Under the pieces are notes generated by a model. It did no database searches, was not told where the DNA came from, and saw only the letters and a program-made list of their open reading frames with translations. From Deltaproteobacteria bacterium (GTDB lineage Bacteria > Desulfobacterota > Desulfobacteria > Desulfobacterales > Desulfobacteraceae): a DNA stretch of 64,000 nt. Below are positions 32,985 through 42,475 of the stretch, in pieces. Positions within the stretch are counted from its first letter, which is position 1. Every line of letters starts with the position of its first letter. The DNA lies in the NCBI GenBank assembly GCA_027858995.1, contig JAQIBP010000034.1, positions 1 through 64,000 of the forward strand, in the 5' to 3' direction. A program made the position numbers and the translations under genes.

Positions 32985-35156
32985 ATGCGAAAAAAAATAA
33001 CAATTGCCCTTGCAGGAAATCCAAATTGCGGCAAAACAACCATATTCAACAATCTAACAGGTGCAAGGCAGAAGGTTGGCAACTGGCCCGGCGTTACTGT
33101 GGAGAAAAAAGAGGGAAGACTAAAATATAAGGAGTATGACTTAAATATTGTTGATCTTCCAGGTACTTACAGCCTTACACCATTTTCAATTGAAGAGATT
33201 ACAGCGAGGGATTTTATTTTAAATGAAAATCCGGATATTGTTATAAATATTATTGATGCTTCAAGTCTTGAGAGAAGTCTTTTTCTTGCCATTCAGATCA
33301 TGGAACTTGGGCGGCCGGCTTTGTTTGTGCTGAACATGGCAGATGTTGCAGAGGCAAAAGGAATCAGGATTGATGAAAAAAAACTGTCCCAATTGCTGGG
33401 ACTGCCTGTTGTATTCACCATTGGAAACAAAAACAGGGGGATTGACGGCCTTGTTAAAGAAGCGATTGAAGAAGTTAACAGATTTGATAAAGGCAAAGAG
33501 AGTCGTGACGTAAAATACAGCAAGGAGATTGAAAGGTGTATTTCAAGGGTTAAAACGAGAATTCTTGAAAATAACATAAATATTGATGGAGCTTTGAGAT
33601 GGAATGCAATTAAACTTCTTGAAGATGATAAGATTGTTAAAAATAGATTTCAAAATCTCTCTTCAAAGGCATCAAAAGATATTTTTCAAACAGCCAAAGA
33701 GTGCCGGAAAAGAGTATATGACCTGTTCGAAGATGATTTTGAAATTGTATTAACAGATGACAGATATGGTGTTATTGCGGGAATTATAAAAGAGACGGTA
33801 ACTAATCTTGCAATTAAGAGGATTGATATATCACGCAATATTGACCTTGTACTGACAAACAGATTTTTGGGAATACCAGTATTTATATTTTTTATCTGGG
33901 CAATGTTTCAACTGTCATTCAACCTTGGGGCATACCCCATGGAGTGGATAGATATGTCTATTTCAGCAGTTTGCGGCATTCTGGATAAAAATTTGCCGGC
34001 CTCTATGCTTAAAGATCTTTTATTAGATGGTGTAATTGCTGGGATTGGCAGTGTCATTATCTTTCTTCCCAATATTCTTATTCTCTTTTTTTGTATCGCT
34101 CTTTTTGAAGATACTGGCTATATGGCACGGGCTGCTTTTTTAATGGACAGGGTCATGCATACCTCCGGGCTGCACGGAAAATCTTTTATTCCAATGCTAA
34201 TGGGGTTTGGCTGCAGTGTTCCAGCCATTATGGCAACCAAAACACTGGAGAGTCCAAAAGATAGAATTCTAACAATTTTGATGACACCTTTCATGTCCTG
34301 TTCAGCAAAACTCCCTGTTTATATTGTACTTGCCGGCAGTTTTTTTGCACAAAAAGCGGGAACGGTTATATTTGTTTTGTATTTTACAGGTATTGTCATA
34401 GCTATTTTATCGGGGCGTCTTTTAAGGGCTGTTTTTTTTAAGGGCCAGGAAGCCCCATTTATTATGGAATTGCCTCCATACAGGATGCCTATGCTGAAAA
34501 GCCTTTTGATCCATATGTGGGACAGGAGCAAAATGTTTTTAAAAAAAATGGGCGGGGTTATTTTAGTTGGCTCAATTATTATCTGGGCACTTTCAAGTTT
34601 TCCAAAATCAATTTCCTACAGTGTGGATTTTGATAAACAATTAAATGAAATTAAATATGATTTTTCCCAAATAATTGCTGAGGCAAGTGATGATAAAACA
34701 GAAGAATTAACCATGCAATTTAATTTAGAAATTAAAAATATTGAAAATAGAAAAGAGCTGGAACGGGTTTCTAAATCATATATCGGTCAAATTGGAAAAG
34801 CCTTGGAACCCTTTTTTGCACCAATTGGAATAGGGTGGCAGGCAAGCGTAGCGCTTGTTACAGGTTTTGTTGCCAAAGAGGTTGTTGTCAGTACCATGGG
34901 CGTGTTATATGGGGTTGGCAGTGATGAGGGAAACACTCTTGGCAAAGCACTTAAGGAATCAGGAATGACAGCACTATCTGCTTTATCCATGATGATTTTT
35001 GTTTTATTGTATGTACCTTGTTTTGCTACTGTTGTGACAATTTACAGAGAAACTTCAGCAAAATGGGCAGGATTTAACTTGATATATACAACTATGGTTG
35101 CATGGGGTGCCTCTTTTCTGGTATACCAAACTGGAGTAATATTAGGGGCAGGTTGA
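32985..35156 (+). CDS. feoB: Ferrous iron transporter FeoB
   Basis: 723 aa. The N-terminal GTPase has G1 AGNPNCGKTT, switch region QKVGNWPGVTVEKK, G3 DLPGTYSL and G4 NMAD. A helical GDI-like linker leads to the membrane part with about ten helices, including two gate motifs (GFGCSVPAIMATKT and YVPCFATV). It takes up Fe(II) across the inner membrane. It begins 1 base after the Fur-FeoA-FeoA gene, so the two are one operon. Confidence 0.95.
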   Translation: MRKKITIALAGNPNCGKTTIFNNLTGARQKVGNWPGVTVEKKEGRLKYKEYDLNIVDLPGTYSLTPFSIEEITARDFILNENPDIVINIIDASSLERSLFLAIQIMELGRPALFVLNMADVAEAKGIRIDEKKLSQLLGLPVVFTIGNKNRGIDGLVKEAIEEVNRFDKGKESRDVKYSKEIERCISRVKTRILENNINIDGALRWNAIKLLEDDKIVKNRFQNLSSKASKDIFQTAKECRKRVYDLFEDDFEIVLTDDRYGVIAGIIKETVTNLAIKRIDISRNIDLVLTNRFLGIPVFIFFIWAMFQLSFNLGAYPMEWIDMSISAVCGILDKNLPASMLKDLLLDGVIAGIGSVIIFLPNILILFFCIALFEDTGYMARAAFLMDRVMHTSGLHGKSFIPMLMGFGCSVPAIMATKTLESPKDRILTILMTPFMSCSAKLPVYIVLAGSFFAQKAGTVIFVLYFTGIVIAILSGRLLRAVFFKGQEAPFIMELPPYRMPMLKSLLIHMWDRSKMFLKKMGGVILVGSIIIWALSSFPKSISYSVDFDKQLNEIKYDFSQIIAEASDDKTEELTMQFNLEIKNIENRKELERVSKSYIGQIGKALEPFFAPIGIGWQASVALVTGFVAKEVVVSTMGVLYGVGSDEGNTLGKALKESGMTALSALSMMIFVLLYVPCFATVVTIYRETSAKWAGFNLIYTTMVAWGASFLVYQTGVILGAG

Positions 35157-35219
35157 AAAAATGAGGCCTTTAAAGAGAGGATATTGGAATCGTTTGACAG
35201 GTGTAACGGCTTGTCAACA

Positions 35220-35290
35220 CAACAGGCTGTTACAGAACAAAGAATTTTTTCAACACAAAATTGGAAAAATTGGCGTTTTGTAACAACCTG
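35220..35290. repeat. MITE-like element, family A, copy 1
   Basis: 71 bp with terminal inverted repeats: CAACAGGCTGTTACAGAAC at the left and GTTTTGTAACAACCTG at the right. The centre (ATTTTTTCAACACAAAATTGG) is related to copies at 36587-36731 and 58411-58484. It lies in the leader of the SH3 gene. There is no coding capacity. Confidence 0.7.
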
Positions 35291-35305
35291 ACAAGGGAGA
35301 TTTTT

Positions 35306-35764
35306 ATGAATAAGTTGTATATAAGAACGGTCATTAAAATTATAATTATCACCCTGGCAGTTTTCATGATCATGCCGGGATTGGTTTTTGCACAACAAAG
35401 AGCTACTGTAACCGCAAGTATTGCCAATATGCGCTCGGGTCCCGGGACAAAATATGATGTATTATGGCAGGTGGAGCAGTATCACCCTGTCATAATAGTT
35501 AAAAAGAGAGAGAATTGGTATAAAATCAAGGATTTTGAAAATGATGAGGCATGGATTCATAAATCTCTTCTTGGCAAGGTTCAGGGCGTAATCACGGTAA
35601 AAGAAAAATGTAATATCAGATCAAAAGCAACAACTAAAAGCACTGTTTTGTTTACAGTTGAAAAGGGAGTGCCGTTTAAGGTTCTTGAAAAAAAAGGGAA
35701 CTGGCTTAAAATTGAACATGCAGATGGAGATGTTGGCTGGATTTTTAAAACACTGGTATGGTGA
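35306..35764 (+). CDS. Exported protein with two bacterial SH3 domains
   Basis: 152 aa from ATG 35306 (GGGAG at 35295-35299). Residues 1-30 form a signal peptide ending at FAQQ. Two SH3b repeats follow: ASIANMRSGPGTKYDVLWQV, and CNIRSKATTKSTVLFTVEKG near the C-terminus, each with a downstream WYKI/WLKI strand. Such periplasmic SH3 modules bind peptidoglycan or cell-wall peptides. A family A MITE lies directly upstream. The partner enzyme is unknown. Confidence 0.85.
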   Translation: MNKLYIRTVIKIIIITLAVFMIMPGLVFAQQRATVTASIANMRSGPGTKYDVLWQVEQYHPVIIVKKRENWYKIKDFENDEAWIHKSLLGKVQGVITVKEKCNIRSKATTKSTVLFTVEKGVPFKVLEKKGNWLKIEHADGDVGWIFKTLVW

Positions 35765-35794
35765 TTATTCTTTAATATAAAAAGGAATTAAATA

Positions 35795-36475
35795 ATGTCA
35801 GAACAAAAAGTGTCAAATGAACGGAGAAGAGAACTTACACAAATAGATCCATTTCAAGCAAGCCTTTTAAAGGCGATGAACTATGCAAAAGAGTATAAAA
35901 AACAATTAATTTTCATTGCCGGGGCTTTTATTCTGGTGGCTATTGTTTTTGCATCGGTTATGTATAGTTTCCAAAAGGCTGAAAACAGTGCTGCAATGCT
36001 TGTAACCCGGGCATTAACCAAATATAATAAAGCTGATGATCCTCAAAAAGGTTATATTGAAATTGAAAATGATTTTAAAACTATTTTTACAGATTTTTCT
36101 AATACAGTTGCAGGCAAACAGGCTTTAGTTCAATTTGCTAAAATATGTTATGATGCTTCAAAGTTTGATCAAAGTTATAAATATTATAAAGAGGCCTTTG
36201 AAGTATTTAAAAATGATGCTTTGATGGAAAATTTTCTTTTATCATCACTGGGGCATGCATGCCTTGCCAGAAAAGATCTTGATGAAGCCAGAAAATATTT
36301 TACGCAAATCGAACTGGGGGAAAGTGATCTTTTAAAGGATGAAGCAACGTTTATTCTGGCAATGTTGAATGAAACTGCTGATAATGTTATTGAAAGTAAA
36401 AAGTTGTATAAACAGATTGTGACGGAATATGAAAATTCAATGTATATTCCCATTGCCCAAAGTAAAATCAATTAG
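35795..36475 (+). CDS. YfgM-like tetratricopeptide membrane protein
   Basis: 226 aa. A basic cytoplasmic N-terminus is followed by one transmembrane helix (about 39-60) and then TPR-like helices in the periplasm (about 70-226; KICYDASKFDQSYKYYKEAF). This resembles YfgM, an ancillary subunit of the SecYEG translocon and periplasmic chaperone network. It lies 30 bases after the SH3-domain gene. Confidence 0.75.
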   Translation: MSEQKVSNERRRELTQIDPFQASLLKAMNYAKEYKKQLIFIAGAFILVAIVFASVMYSFQKAENSAAMLVTRALTKYNKADDPQKGYIEIENDFKTIFTDFSNTVAGKQALVQFAKICYDASKFDQSYKYYKEAFEVFKNDALMENFLLSSLGHACLARKDLDEARKYFTQIELGESDLLKDEATFILAMLNETADNVIESKKLYKQIVTEYENSMYIPIAQSKIN

Positions 36476-36586
36476 TTTGAATAATAATACACTTATCTAC
36501 TTTGCTGCTTCAAAATATTGAAATCCTCATGGTATTATAGTACTCCGGTTTCAAGATTGTTTGCGCCTCGTATATGAGCAAGTCGT

Positions 36587-36731
36587 AACAGGCTGTTACA
36601 GAACAGATAATTTTTTCAAGTTCAAGGCGGAAAATAAATTTGACCACAGGCATACATTCAGTATTCCGAGGATCAAATTTACTTTTCCAACGCTGAAATT
36701 GGGGAAATAAGCGTTTTGTAACAGCCTGTTG
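36587..36731. repeat. MITE-like element, family A, copy 2 (long form)
   Basis: 145 bp. The terminal inverted repeat AACAGGCTGTTACAGAAC matches the complement of GTTTTGTAACAGCCTGTTG at the right end with a single mismatch. An inner inverted pair, GGAAAATAAATTTGA and TCAAATTTACTTTTCC, makes the whole element strongly foldable. About 75 bases of the middle are absent from copies 1 and 3. Confidence 0.78.
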
Positions 36732-36764
36732 AGCTAAATTCAAGTTTGCAGTGTCTGCAAAACT

Positions 36765-36796
36765 AAAAAAGGCTGCTTTGTTAAGCAGCCTTTTTT
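36765..36796. terminator. Bidirectional intrinsic terminator
   Basis: A6, GGCTGCTT (36771-36778), loop TGTT, AAGCAGCC (36783-36790), T6. The 8-bp GC-rich stem with U tracts on both strands can stop transcription from the plus-strand YfgM-like gene and from the minus strand. Apart from this, 36797-36935 holds no gene or clear element. Confidence 0.85.
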
Positions 36797-36935
36797 AGAA
36801 AAGGAAAAAAAGATGAAAAAACTAACATTCGGTTAGTAAATATTTAATACTGCAAATCTCTTGCCACAATATGAAAATATTTGTTTTTTATTAAAAAAAG
36901 TTATAACCAATTGATCTTAAATCGTTTTTACCTAC

Positions 36936-36977
36936 CCCTGACATTTTGATTGGTTACCCTGACGTTTTGATTGGTTA
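36936..36977. repeat. 21-bp tandem duplication
   Basis: CCCTGACATTTTGATTGGTTA (36936-36956) is followed directly by the same 21 bases with one change, A to G (36957-36977). It is intergenic, ahead of the terminator of the two-component genes. The function is unknown. Confidence 0.8.
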
Positions 36978-36987
36978 TCAAAAACAG

Positions 36988-37019
36988 AAGGCAAAGTTCA
37001 AGATTTTGAACTTTGCCTT
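36988..37019 (-). terminator. Long hairpin, probable terminator of the two-component operon
   Basis: AAGGCAAAGTTCAA (36988-37001), loop GATT, TTGAACTTTGCCTT (37006-37019): a perfect 14-bp stem. On the minus strand it is followed by CTGTTTTTGATAACC, a U-rich run. It lies about 150 bases after the stop of the sigma-54 regulator, which is transcribed in that direction. The interval 37020-37168 shows nothing else. Confidence 0.65.
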
Positions 37020-37168
37020 AACAATATGGATTGGGTTTAAGATTTAACTATTTGAAAATATAAGTTAAAATTATACTATTTGCAATGGTTTAAAATTGTG
37101 AACATAAAACATTTTAAAATTAAGAGGGTTTATTTGTCAGGATACACTATTAAATTTCTCATACCTCT

Positions 37169-38536
37169 TTATCCCAGATTAAATTTTTTGAGCTTTTGAT
37201 TCAGACCGCTTTTGCCTATCCCAAGAAGTTGAGCAGCTTTTGTCTGTACATTGCCTGAAAGTTTCATTGCTCTTTGTATCATCCTTTTTTCAATGGCAGT
37301 CAGGGTCTCTGCAAGGCCGACATCCTGTGGAATACCATCTAAGTCAAGAAAAGAAGAGATATTCTGCCTGATCTGCAATGGAAGATCTGAAGGAGTTATC
37401 ATATCCCTGCTGCCCAGAAGGATGCAGCGTTCTATTATATTTTCAAGTTCCCTGACATTGCCTTTCCATTGATAATCGCATAAAATTTTTACAGCTTCCG
37501 GGGTGATCCCGGATACTCTGCTTTCAGATTGCCGGTCATTGGTATATTTGTCGACAAAATGTTTAATTAACAAAGGAATATCCTCGGAGCGTTCCCGAAG
37601 GGGAGGCATTACAGTCTTGACAACATTGAGCCTGTAATATAGATCTTCCCGGAAATTTCCATTTTTAACTTCATTTTCAAGGTTCTTATTGGTGGCTGCA
37701 ATCAAACGGAAATCCACAGGGATAGGTAATGTCCCTCCAACTCGCTCAATTGTTTTTTCCTGGAGAACCCTTAATAATTTAGTCTGGAGAGAAATGGGAA
37801 GTTCACCAATTTCATCAAGAAAAAGAGTTCCTTGATCTGAAATTTCAAACCGTCCTTTTTTTAAAGCGCTGGCTCCGGTAAAGGCTCCTTTTTCATGTCC
37901 AAACAGTTCACTTTCCAGAAGAGTTTCAGCAAATGCAGAGCAGTTGACAGCAATTAGAGGTTTATTTCTCCGTGGACTGTTGTAATGCAGGGATTTTGCA
38001 ACCAGCTCTTTTCCTGTACCGCTTTCACCTTCAATTAGCACACTGGCATTTGAAGGTGCTACTTTTTTAATAATTTCATAAATTTCCTGCATGGGTCTGC
38101 TTTTCCCGATGATATTATCAAAGCTGTATCTTGAGCTGATGGCATCTTTTAACCTGCTGTTTTCTTGAACAATTTTGTAAATCGAGAGAGCTTTGGTAAT
38201 GTATGCAATGAGCGCTTGATTTTCAAATGGCTTGAGAATAAAGGTGTATGCACCCCTGTGCATGGCATCCACAGCTTTTTCAACACTTCCGTAAGCTGTC
38301 ATAATGATAACAGGAAGATCCGGGTTAATCTCTTTGATTTTTTCAAGCAGTTGAATGCCACTCATTCCAGGCATTTTTACATCGGTTAAAATAAGATCTA
38401 TGATTTCATTGTTTAAAATATCAAGCGCTTCCATTCCACTGGAAGCTGTAAAAGATGTATATCCTTCCTCTTGAAGTATTTCTCCAATGATCATGGTATA
38501 GTTTTTTTCATCGTCAACAATCAGGATGTTTTCCAT
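37169..38536 (-). CDS. NtrC-family sigma-54 response regulator
   Basis: 455 aa. The receiver domain (1-120) has the phosphoacceptor Asp in LILTDVKMPG. The AAA+ domain carries Walker A GESGTGKE, the sigma-54 contact motif ELFGHEKGAFTGA and Walker B TLFLDEIGELP. A Fis-type helix-turn-helix closes the protein (KAAQLLGIGKSGLNQKLKKF). It activates sigma-54 promoters when phosphorylated by the kinase encoded 14 bases upstream. The pair lies next to pilMNOPQ, but nothing in the sequence proves PilR function; it is closest to the ZraR/AtoC type. Confidence 0.93.
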   Translation of the reverse strand: MENILIVDDEKNYTMIIGEILQEEGYTSFTASSGMEALDILNNEIIDLILTDVKMPGMSGIQLLEKIKEINPDLPVIIMTAYGSVEKAVDAMHRGAYTFILKPFENQALIAYITKALSIYKIVQENSRLKDAISSRYSFDNIIGKSRPMQEIYEIIKKVAPSNASVLIEGESGTGKELVAKSLHYNSPRRNKPLIAVNCSAFAETLLESELFGHEKGAFTGASALKKGRFEISDQGTLFLDEIGELPISLQTKLLRVLQEKTIERVGGTLPIPVDFRLIAATNKNLENEVKNGNFREDLYYRLNVVKTVMPPLRERSEDIPLLIKHFVDKYTNDRQSESRVSGITPEAVKILCDYQWKGNVRELENIIERCILLGSRDMITPSDLPLQIRQNISSFLDLDGIPQDVGLAETLTAIEKRMIQRAMKLSGNVQTKAAQLLGIGKSGLNQKLKKFNLG

Positions 38537-38550
38537 TTTTAATTTACCTT

Positions 38551-39966
38551 TTAAACTGGAAGTATTATTTCCACGTTTGTGCCATTTGGTTTGGCATTAG
38601 ATATTGTAATTGTTCCATTATGAGCTTCAATTATATTTTTTACAATACCAAGACCAAGACCTGTCCCCCTGTCCTTTGAGGTGAAAAATGGTGTCCATAT
38701 TTTTTTTAAAATATCCTCTTTTATCCCTTCTCCGTTATCAATAAAATTAATAATAATATTCCCTGAATTGTATACTGTTTTTATAGTAAGGCAACCATTG
38801 TCTTCTAAAGATTGGAAAGCATTAAGCAAAATATTTAGAAATGCCTGATAAAGCATTGCATTGTCAGCCATTATTCCAGGTAAATTTTGAGCGATCTCTT
38901 TGGAAATATTAAAAGTTTTCTCTTCTATATGCGGGTTCAGGTAAGCTAAGTTTTTTTCTATAATTTCTTCAACCACGCAGGGGCGAAGATCAGGGATTTT
39001 AGGTTTTGCAAAATTCAAAAAATCTGTAATAATATTATCTAGTCTTCCAGACTCTTCAACTATTATATCAAGTATATTATTTTCGGCATCTAATTTTGCC
39101 ATTTTATTCTTTAGTAATTGAGCAGAGCTTTTTATAATTCCAAGGGGATTTCTTATCTCATGTGATACTCCTGCTGTCATTTCACCAATGGCTGACAAAT
39201 GTTCAGCCTGATGAAGTTTTTCTTCAAGTTTAAGTCGTTCTTCAGCTCTTTGCTCTATAATTTTTTCTCCATGTTTAACTAAAAATCTGAGCACCAGAAA
39301 AAGTACTCCCATTACAATAGCGCACGATCCTATAATCAATCCCTGGAGTTTGAAAATTTTTTTATAATCATCTGAAACATCCCTGATAATTTCAACCACA
39401 CCCATTACTGGGCCGGTTAAAGAAGGTGATAGTTGTTTTTCAGCTTGTAAAGGAGCAAAGGTGACTATCTTTGTTTCCTGGGGAAACCAGAACAGTAATT
39501 CCAGAAAGTTGCCCTGCTGTAAAAGCCTTGATGTCGCTTCTCTTTTTAAAGCTTTTTCATAATGAACACCGCCAGCATTTTTTTGTCCTATTAGATCTTT
39601 ATCAAAACTATAGGAGATAATATTATTTTCATCATAAATGGATACCATTTCCACATTAAAACTATGCAGAGTTGACCTGACTACCTTATCCATTAGAACA
39701 AATTGTTCCTTTTCTCTTAATCTGATCTTTCCATATTTAATTAAAACAGGGAGCATGAATCTTGAAATAACTTGATGATTAAGGTTTTCAACAAGGAGAG
39801 ATGCATACTCTTCACTTTTTTCCAGAAGAATATTCCTTACCCAGTGTGCATTTAATGCCGAGATAACAATAGTCGCCGCAAGCATAATCGCCAAAGAGGA
39901 AAATGTAAAGAACTTGACCAGCCTGAATGGTTTAATAACCTGTGTATTATTAGTTTTTTGTAACAT
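38551..39966 (-). CDS. Membrane sensor histidine kinase
   Basis: 471 aa. Two transmembrane helices (about 18-40 and 208-228) bracket a periplasmic sensor domain (41-205). A coiled linker leads to the HisKA phosphorylation box with His in GVSHEIRNPLGIIKSSAQL, and the ATPase domain with N box (FLNILLNAFQSL), G1 (FIDNGEGI) and G2 (GTGLGLGIVKNI). It is cotranscribed with the sigma-54 response regulator. The sensor region resembles none I can name; the signal is unknown. Confidence 0.92.
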   Translation of the reverse strand: MLQKTNNTQVIKPFRLVKFFTFSSLAIMLAATIVISALNAHWVRNILLEKSEEYASLLVENLNHQVISRFMLPVLIKYGKIRLREKEQFVLMDKVVRSTLHSFNVEMVSIYDENNIISYSFDKDLIGQKNAGGVHYEKALKREATSRLLQQGNFLELLFWFPQETKIVTFAPLQAEKQLSPSLTGPVMGVVEIIRDVSDDYKKIFKLQGLIIGSCAIVMGVLFLVLRFLVKHGEKIIEQRAEERLKLEEKLHQAEHLSAIGEMTAGVSHEIRNPLGIIKSSAQLLKNKMAKLDAENNILDIIVEESGRLDNIITDFLNFAKPKIPDLRPCVVEEIIEKNLAYLNPHIEEKTFNISKEIAQNLPGIMADNAMLYQAFLNILLNAFQSLEDNGCLTIKTVYNSGNIIINFIDNGEGIKEDILKKIWTPFFTSKDRGTGLGLGIVKNIIEAHNGTITISNAKPNGTNVEIILPV

Positions 39967-40168
39967 TTATTTCATAGTTTTTTAGTTTTTAAATTAATAA
40001 TTATTTATTTATTTTACTGCTAATTTAGTAAAACAACATGATTATGCTTGACTTTACAATAATATCGTATCAAAGTATAGTCATATTGATGGTAGATAGC
40101 AATATTAAAAAGGTTGATAGAATGTACCTGAATTTGAACTGGTTTTACCTTACTGATTGTGAAAGTGT

Positions 40169-41224
40169 ATGATATTTGGGAAAAAAGATCATCTCGTTGG
40201 TCTGGACATTGGCTCTTCTTTTATTAAAGTTGCTGAGATCAAAGTAACAGGGAAAGGACATGTCTTAAATAAATTTGGCATGAGTCGGATCACACCAGGC
40301 AGCATTGTAGAAGGCAGAATTGTCAGGGTAGAAGACCTTGCAAATGATATTAAATCTCTTTTTAAATCCCAGAAAATCCGTGAGAAAAATGTTGCAATTT
40401 CTACAGGTGGACACTCTGTTGTAATTAAAACCATTAATACATCAAAAAAATCGGAAAAAGAGTTGCACGAGACAATATATTCTGAAGCAGAACAATATAT
40501 TCCCTATGATATTAATGATGTGAATATCGATTATCAGATCCTGGGCGAAAGTGAGTTCTCCCCTGATCAGATAAATGTACTGCTTGTTGCGGTTAAAAAA
40601 GATCTTGTGGCTGAATATATTGATCTGATTCATAAAGCAGGTTTAAGTCCAAAAATAATTGATGTTGACACTTTTGCTCTCCAGAATATCTATGAAATAC
40701 TTCCCTATAAAAACAGGGAAAAAATCACACTGTTGATTGATGTGGGAGCCTCAAAAACTTCTTTGAATATCTTGAAAGCAAATATATCATTAATGATGCA
40801 GGATAATGTGTCTGGAACAGATCAGATTATAGAAGAAATATGTGATCAGTATGATATGAGCATTGATGATGCATATCGTGCTGTAAATGGAGAGACTAAT
40901 ACAATTGACCAGGACAAAATTCAGGAGATAAGTTTAAAAATTGCACAATCATGGTGTTCGGAAATATGTGAAGCTGTCAATACTTATCAATCAGGTAGCA
41001 ATGATGAAAAAGTGGAAAATGTTGTTTTAAGTGGTGGAGGCGTCTTTGTAGAAGGATTTAAGGAGGGTCTAATGTCTGAACTTGATGCTGATGTATCAAT
41101 AATTAATCCTTTTGAAGCCTTGACTTTCAATGAACAAAAATTTTCAGACTCTTTTATAACCAAAGCAAGCCCCCTCGCACCAATAGCCATAGGGCTTGCA
41201 TTAAGAAGAGTAGATGATAAATGA
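40169..41224 (+). CDS. pilM: Type IV pilus inner-membrane platform protein PilM
   Basis: 351-aa cytoplasmic actin-like ATPase. It starts with the phosphate-1 motif LVGLDIGSSFIKVAEIK and contains TLLIDVGASKTSLNIL and VLSGGGVFVEGF (adenosine motif). It binds the PilN N-terminus and links the assembly ATPases to the alignment complex. It is the first of five overlapping or closely spaced pil genes in standard order. A TTGACT at 40048-40053 could be a -35, but a good -10 was not found. Confidence 0.93.
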   Translation: MIFGKKDHLVGLDIGSSFIKVAEIKVTGKGHVLNKFGMSRITPGSIVEGRIVRVEDLANDIKSLFKSQKIREKNVAISTGGHSVVIKTINTSKKSEKELHETIYSEAEQYIPYDINDVNIDYQILGESEFSPDQINVLLVAVKKDLVAEYIDLIHKAGLSPKIIDVDTFALQNIYEILPYKNREKITLLIDVGASKTSLNILKANISLMMQDNVSGTDQIIEEICDQYDMSIDDAYRAVNGETNTIDQDKIQEISLKIAQSWCSEICEAVNTYQSGSNDEKVENVVLSGGGVFVEGFKEGLMSELDADVSIINPFEALTFNEQKFSDSFITKASPLAPIAIGLALRRVDDK

Positions 41225-41808
41225 TAAAAATTAATCTTTTACCATTTAGAGTTGCCAGAAAAAAAGAGAATATCAGAAAACAGATATCCATCTTTTTATT
41301 AGTTGTTTTATTAACAGGGGTGGCACTTTTGTGGTACACTCTGTCCATTAATAAACAAATTGTAAGCATAAAAGAAAAAACAAAACAGATAGATTATCAA
41401 GTTGCGATATATAAAGAAAAAGTTGATCGGGTAAATCAAATTAAAAGAGATCTGAAAATACTTAAAGAAAAGCTTGTAATTATATCTTCCCTGAAAAAAC
41501 AGAAAAAAAAACAGTTAATGTTGTTTGATGATATGACAGATCTTATTATTCCAACGCGAATGTGGCTTGAAAGTTTTAAAACAGATAAAAACAGTGTTAC
41601 CATAAAAGGGATTGCATTTGATAATCCCACCATTGCTGATTTCATGGAAAAGCTTGAAAAATCATCACTTTTTTCCACAGTTGATTTAAAAACAGCAAAA
41701 ATAAAGAAATTTAAAAACAATATCATGCTGAAATCATTTGAATTGCTTTGTCAAAAAGAAATACCCCAAAACAAAAAAGCTAAAAATGCAAAGCAGGGCA
41801 AAAAATGA
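41221..41808 (+). CDS. pilN: Type IV pilus alignment protein PilN
   Basis: 195 aa. The N-terminus MIKINLLPFR is the PilM-binding INLLP motif. One transmembrane helix (about 22-42) follows, then a coiled coil and a ferredoxin-like periplasmic domain that pairs with PilO. It overlaps pilM by four bases and pilO by four bases. Confidence 0.93.
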   Translation: MIKINLLPFRVARKKENIRKQISIFLLVVLLTGVALLWYTLSINKQIVSIKEKTKQIDYQVAIYKEKVDRVNQIKRDLKILKEKLVIISSLKKQKKKQLMLFDDMTDLIIPTRMWLESFKTDKNSVTIKGIAFDNPTIADFMEKLEKSSLFSTVDLKTAKIKKFKNNIMLKSFELLCQKEIPQNKKAKNAKQGKK

Positions 41809-42449
41809 GCAAAGAGAATAGTAAAATAAAAGAATTCTCAGAAAAGTTTGCTGTCTTGTTTGAACAAATCGGAGAGCTTACAAAGGTTCAACGCCTGCTT
41901 ATCTGCTTTTTAACCTTTGCTCTAATCGGTGGTGCCTATTATTATTTTATTTTTATGCCAAAGCATGAGGAATTAAAAAAAGTTAAAAATCAATATCAAC
42001 GTCAGCTTAAGAGCCTTGCAACATATAAGAAAAAGGCTTCTGAAATTGTAAAATATGAGAAATTAATGGCCAAGACTAAAGAGGAGTTTAATGTTGCCAC
42101 AAAAGCGCTGCCGGATAAACGCGAGCTTCCGTCATTGTTAACTGGTGTTTCCAATGCAGGGAGTAATGCAGGCCTGGCATTTCACCTGTTCAAACCTGAT
42201 AATGAGGTCATTAGAGATTTTTATAAAGAGTTTTCTATTTCCATAAAGGTCGTGGGCAGGTATCATCAAATTACAGATTTTCTCTATCAAATTACAAGGC
42301 TTAATAGAATTGTCAATATTAATAACGTTCACGTGAAAAATATAAACCGAAGCAAAAAGTTGGAAATGAGCTGTAAAGCGGTTACTTATATGTTTGTTGA
42401 GAAAAAAGAATCACAGAATAAAAACAATCGGAAAAAAAGAAAAAAATAG
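41805..42449 (+). CDS. pilO: Type IV pilus alignment protein PilO
   Basis: 214 aa with one membrane helix (about 28-48), a coiled coil (50-90) and a periplasmic ferredoxin-like domain (KALPDKRELPSLLTGVSNAG onward). It forms the PilN/PilO scaffold that joins the inner-membrane platform to PilP and PilQ. It is identified by order, length and domain layout. The C-terminus is lysine-rich. Confidence 0.92.
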   Translation: MSKENSKIKEFSEKFAVLFEQIGELTKVQRLLICFLTFALIGGAYYYFIFMPKHEELKKVKNQYQRQLKSLATYKKKASEIVKYEKLMAKTKEEFNVATKALPDKRELPSLLTGVSNAGSNAGLAFHLFKPDNEVIRDFYKEFSISIKVVGRYHQITDFLYQITRLNRIVNINNVHVKNINRSKKLEMSCKAVTYMFVEKKESQNKNNRKKRKK

Positions 42450-42475
42450 GGATTAGGGATAAAAGAATATTTATA

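Noticed and set aside
37169-39966. PilS/PilR identity of the two-component pair beside pilMNOPQ
   Set aside because: The kinase has two membrane helices and a periplasmic sensor rather than the multi-helix PilS anchor, and the genes are on the opposite strand; proximity alone is not enough.
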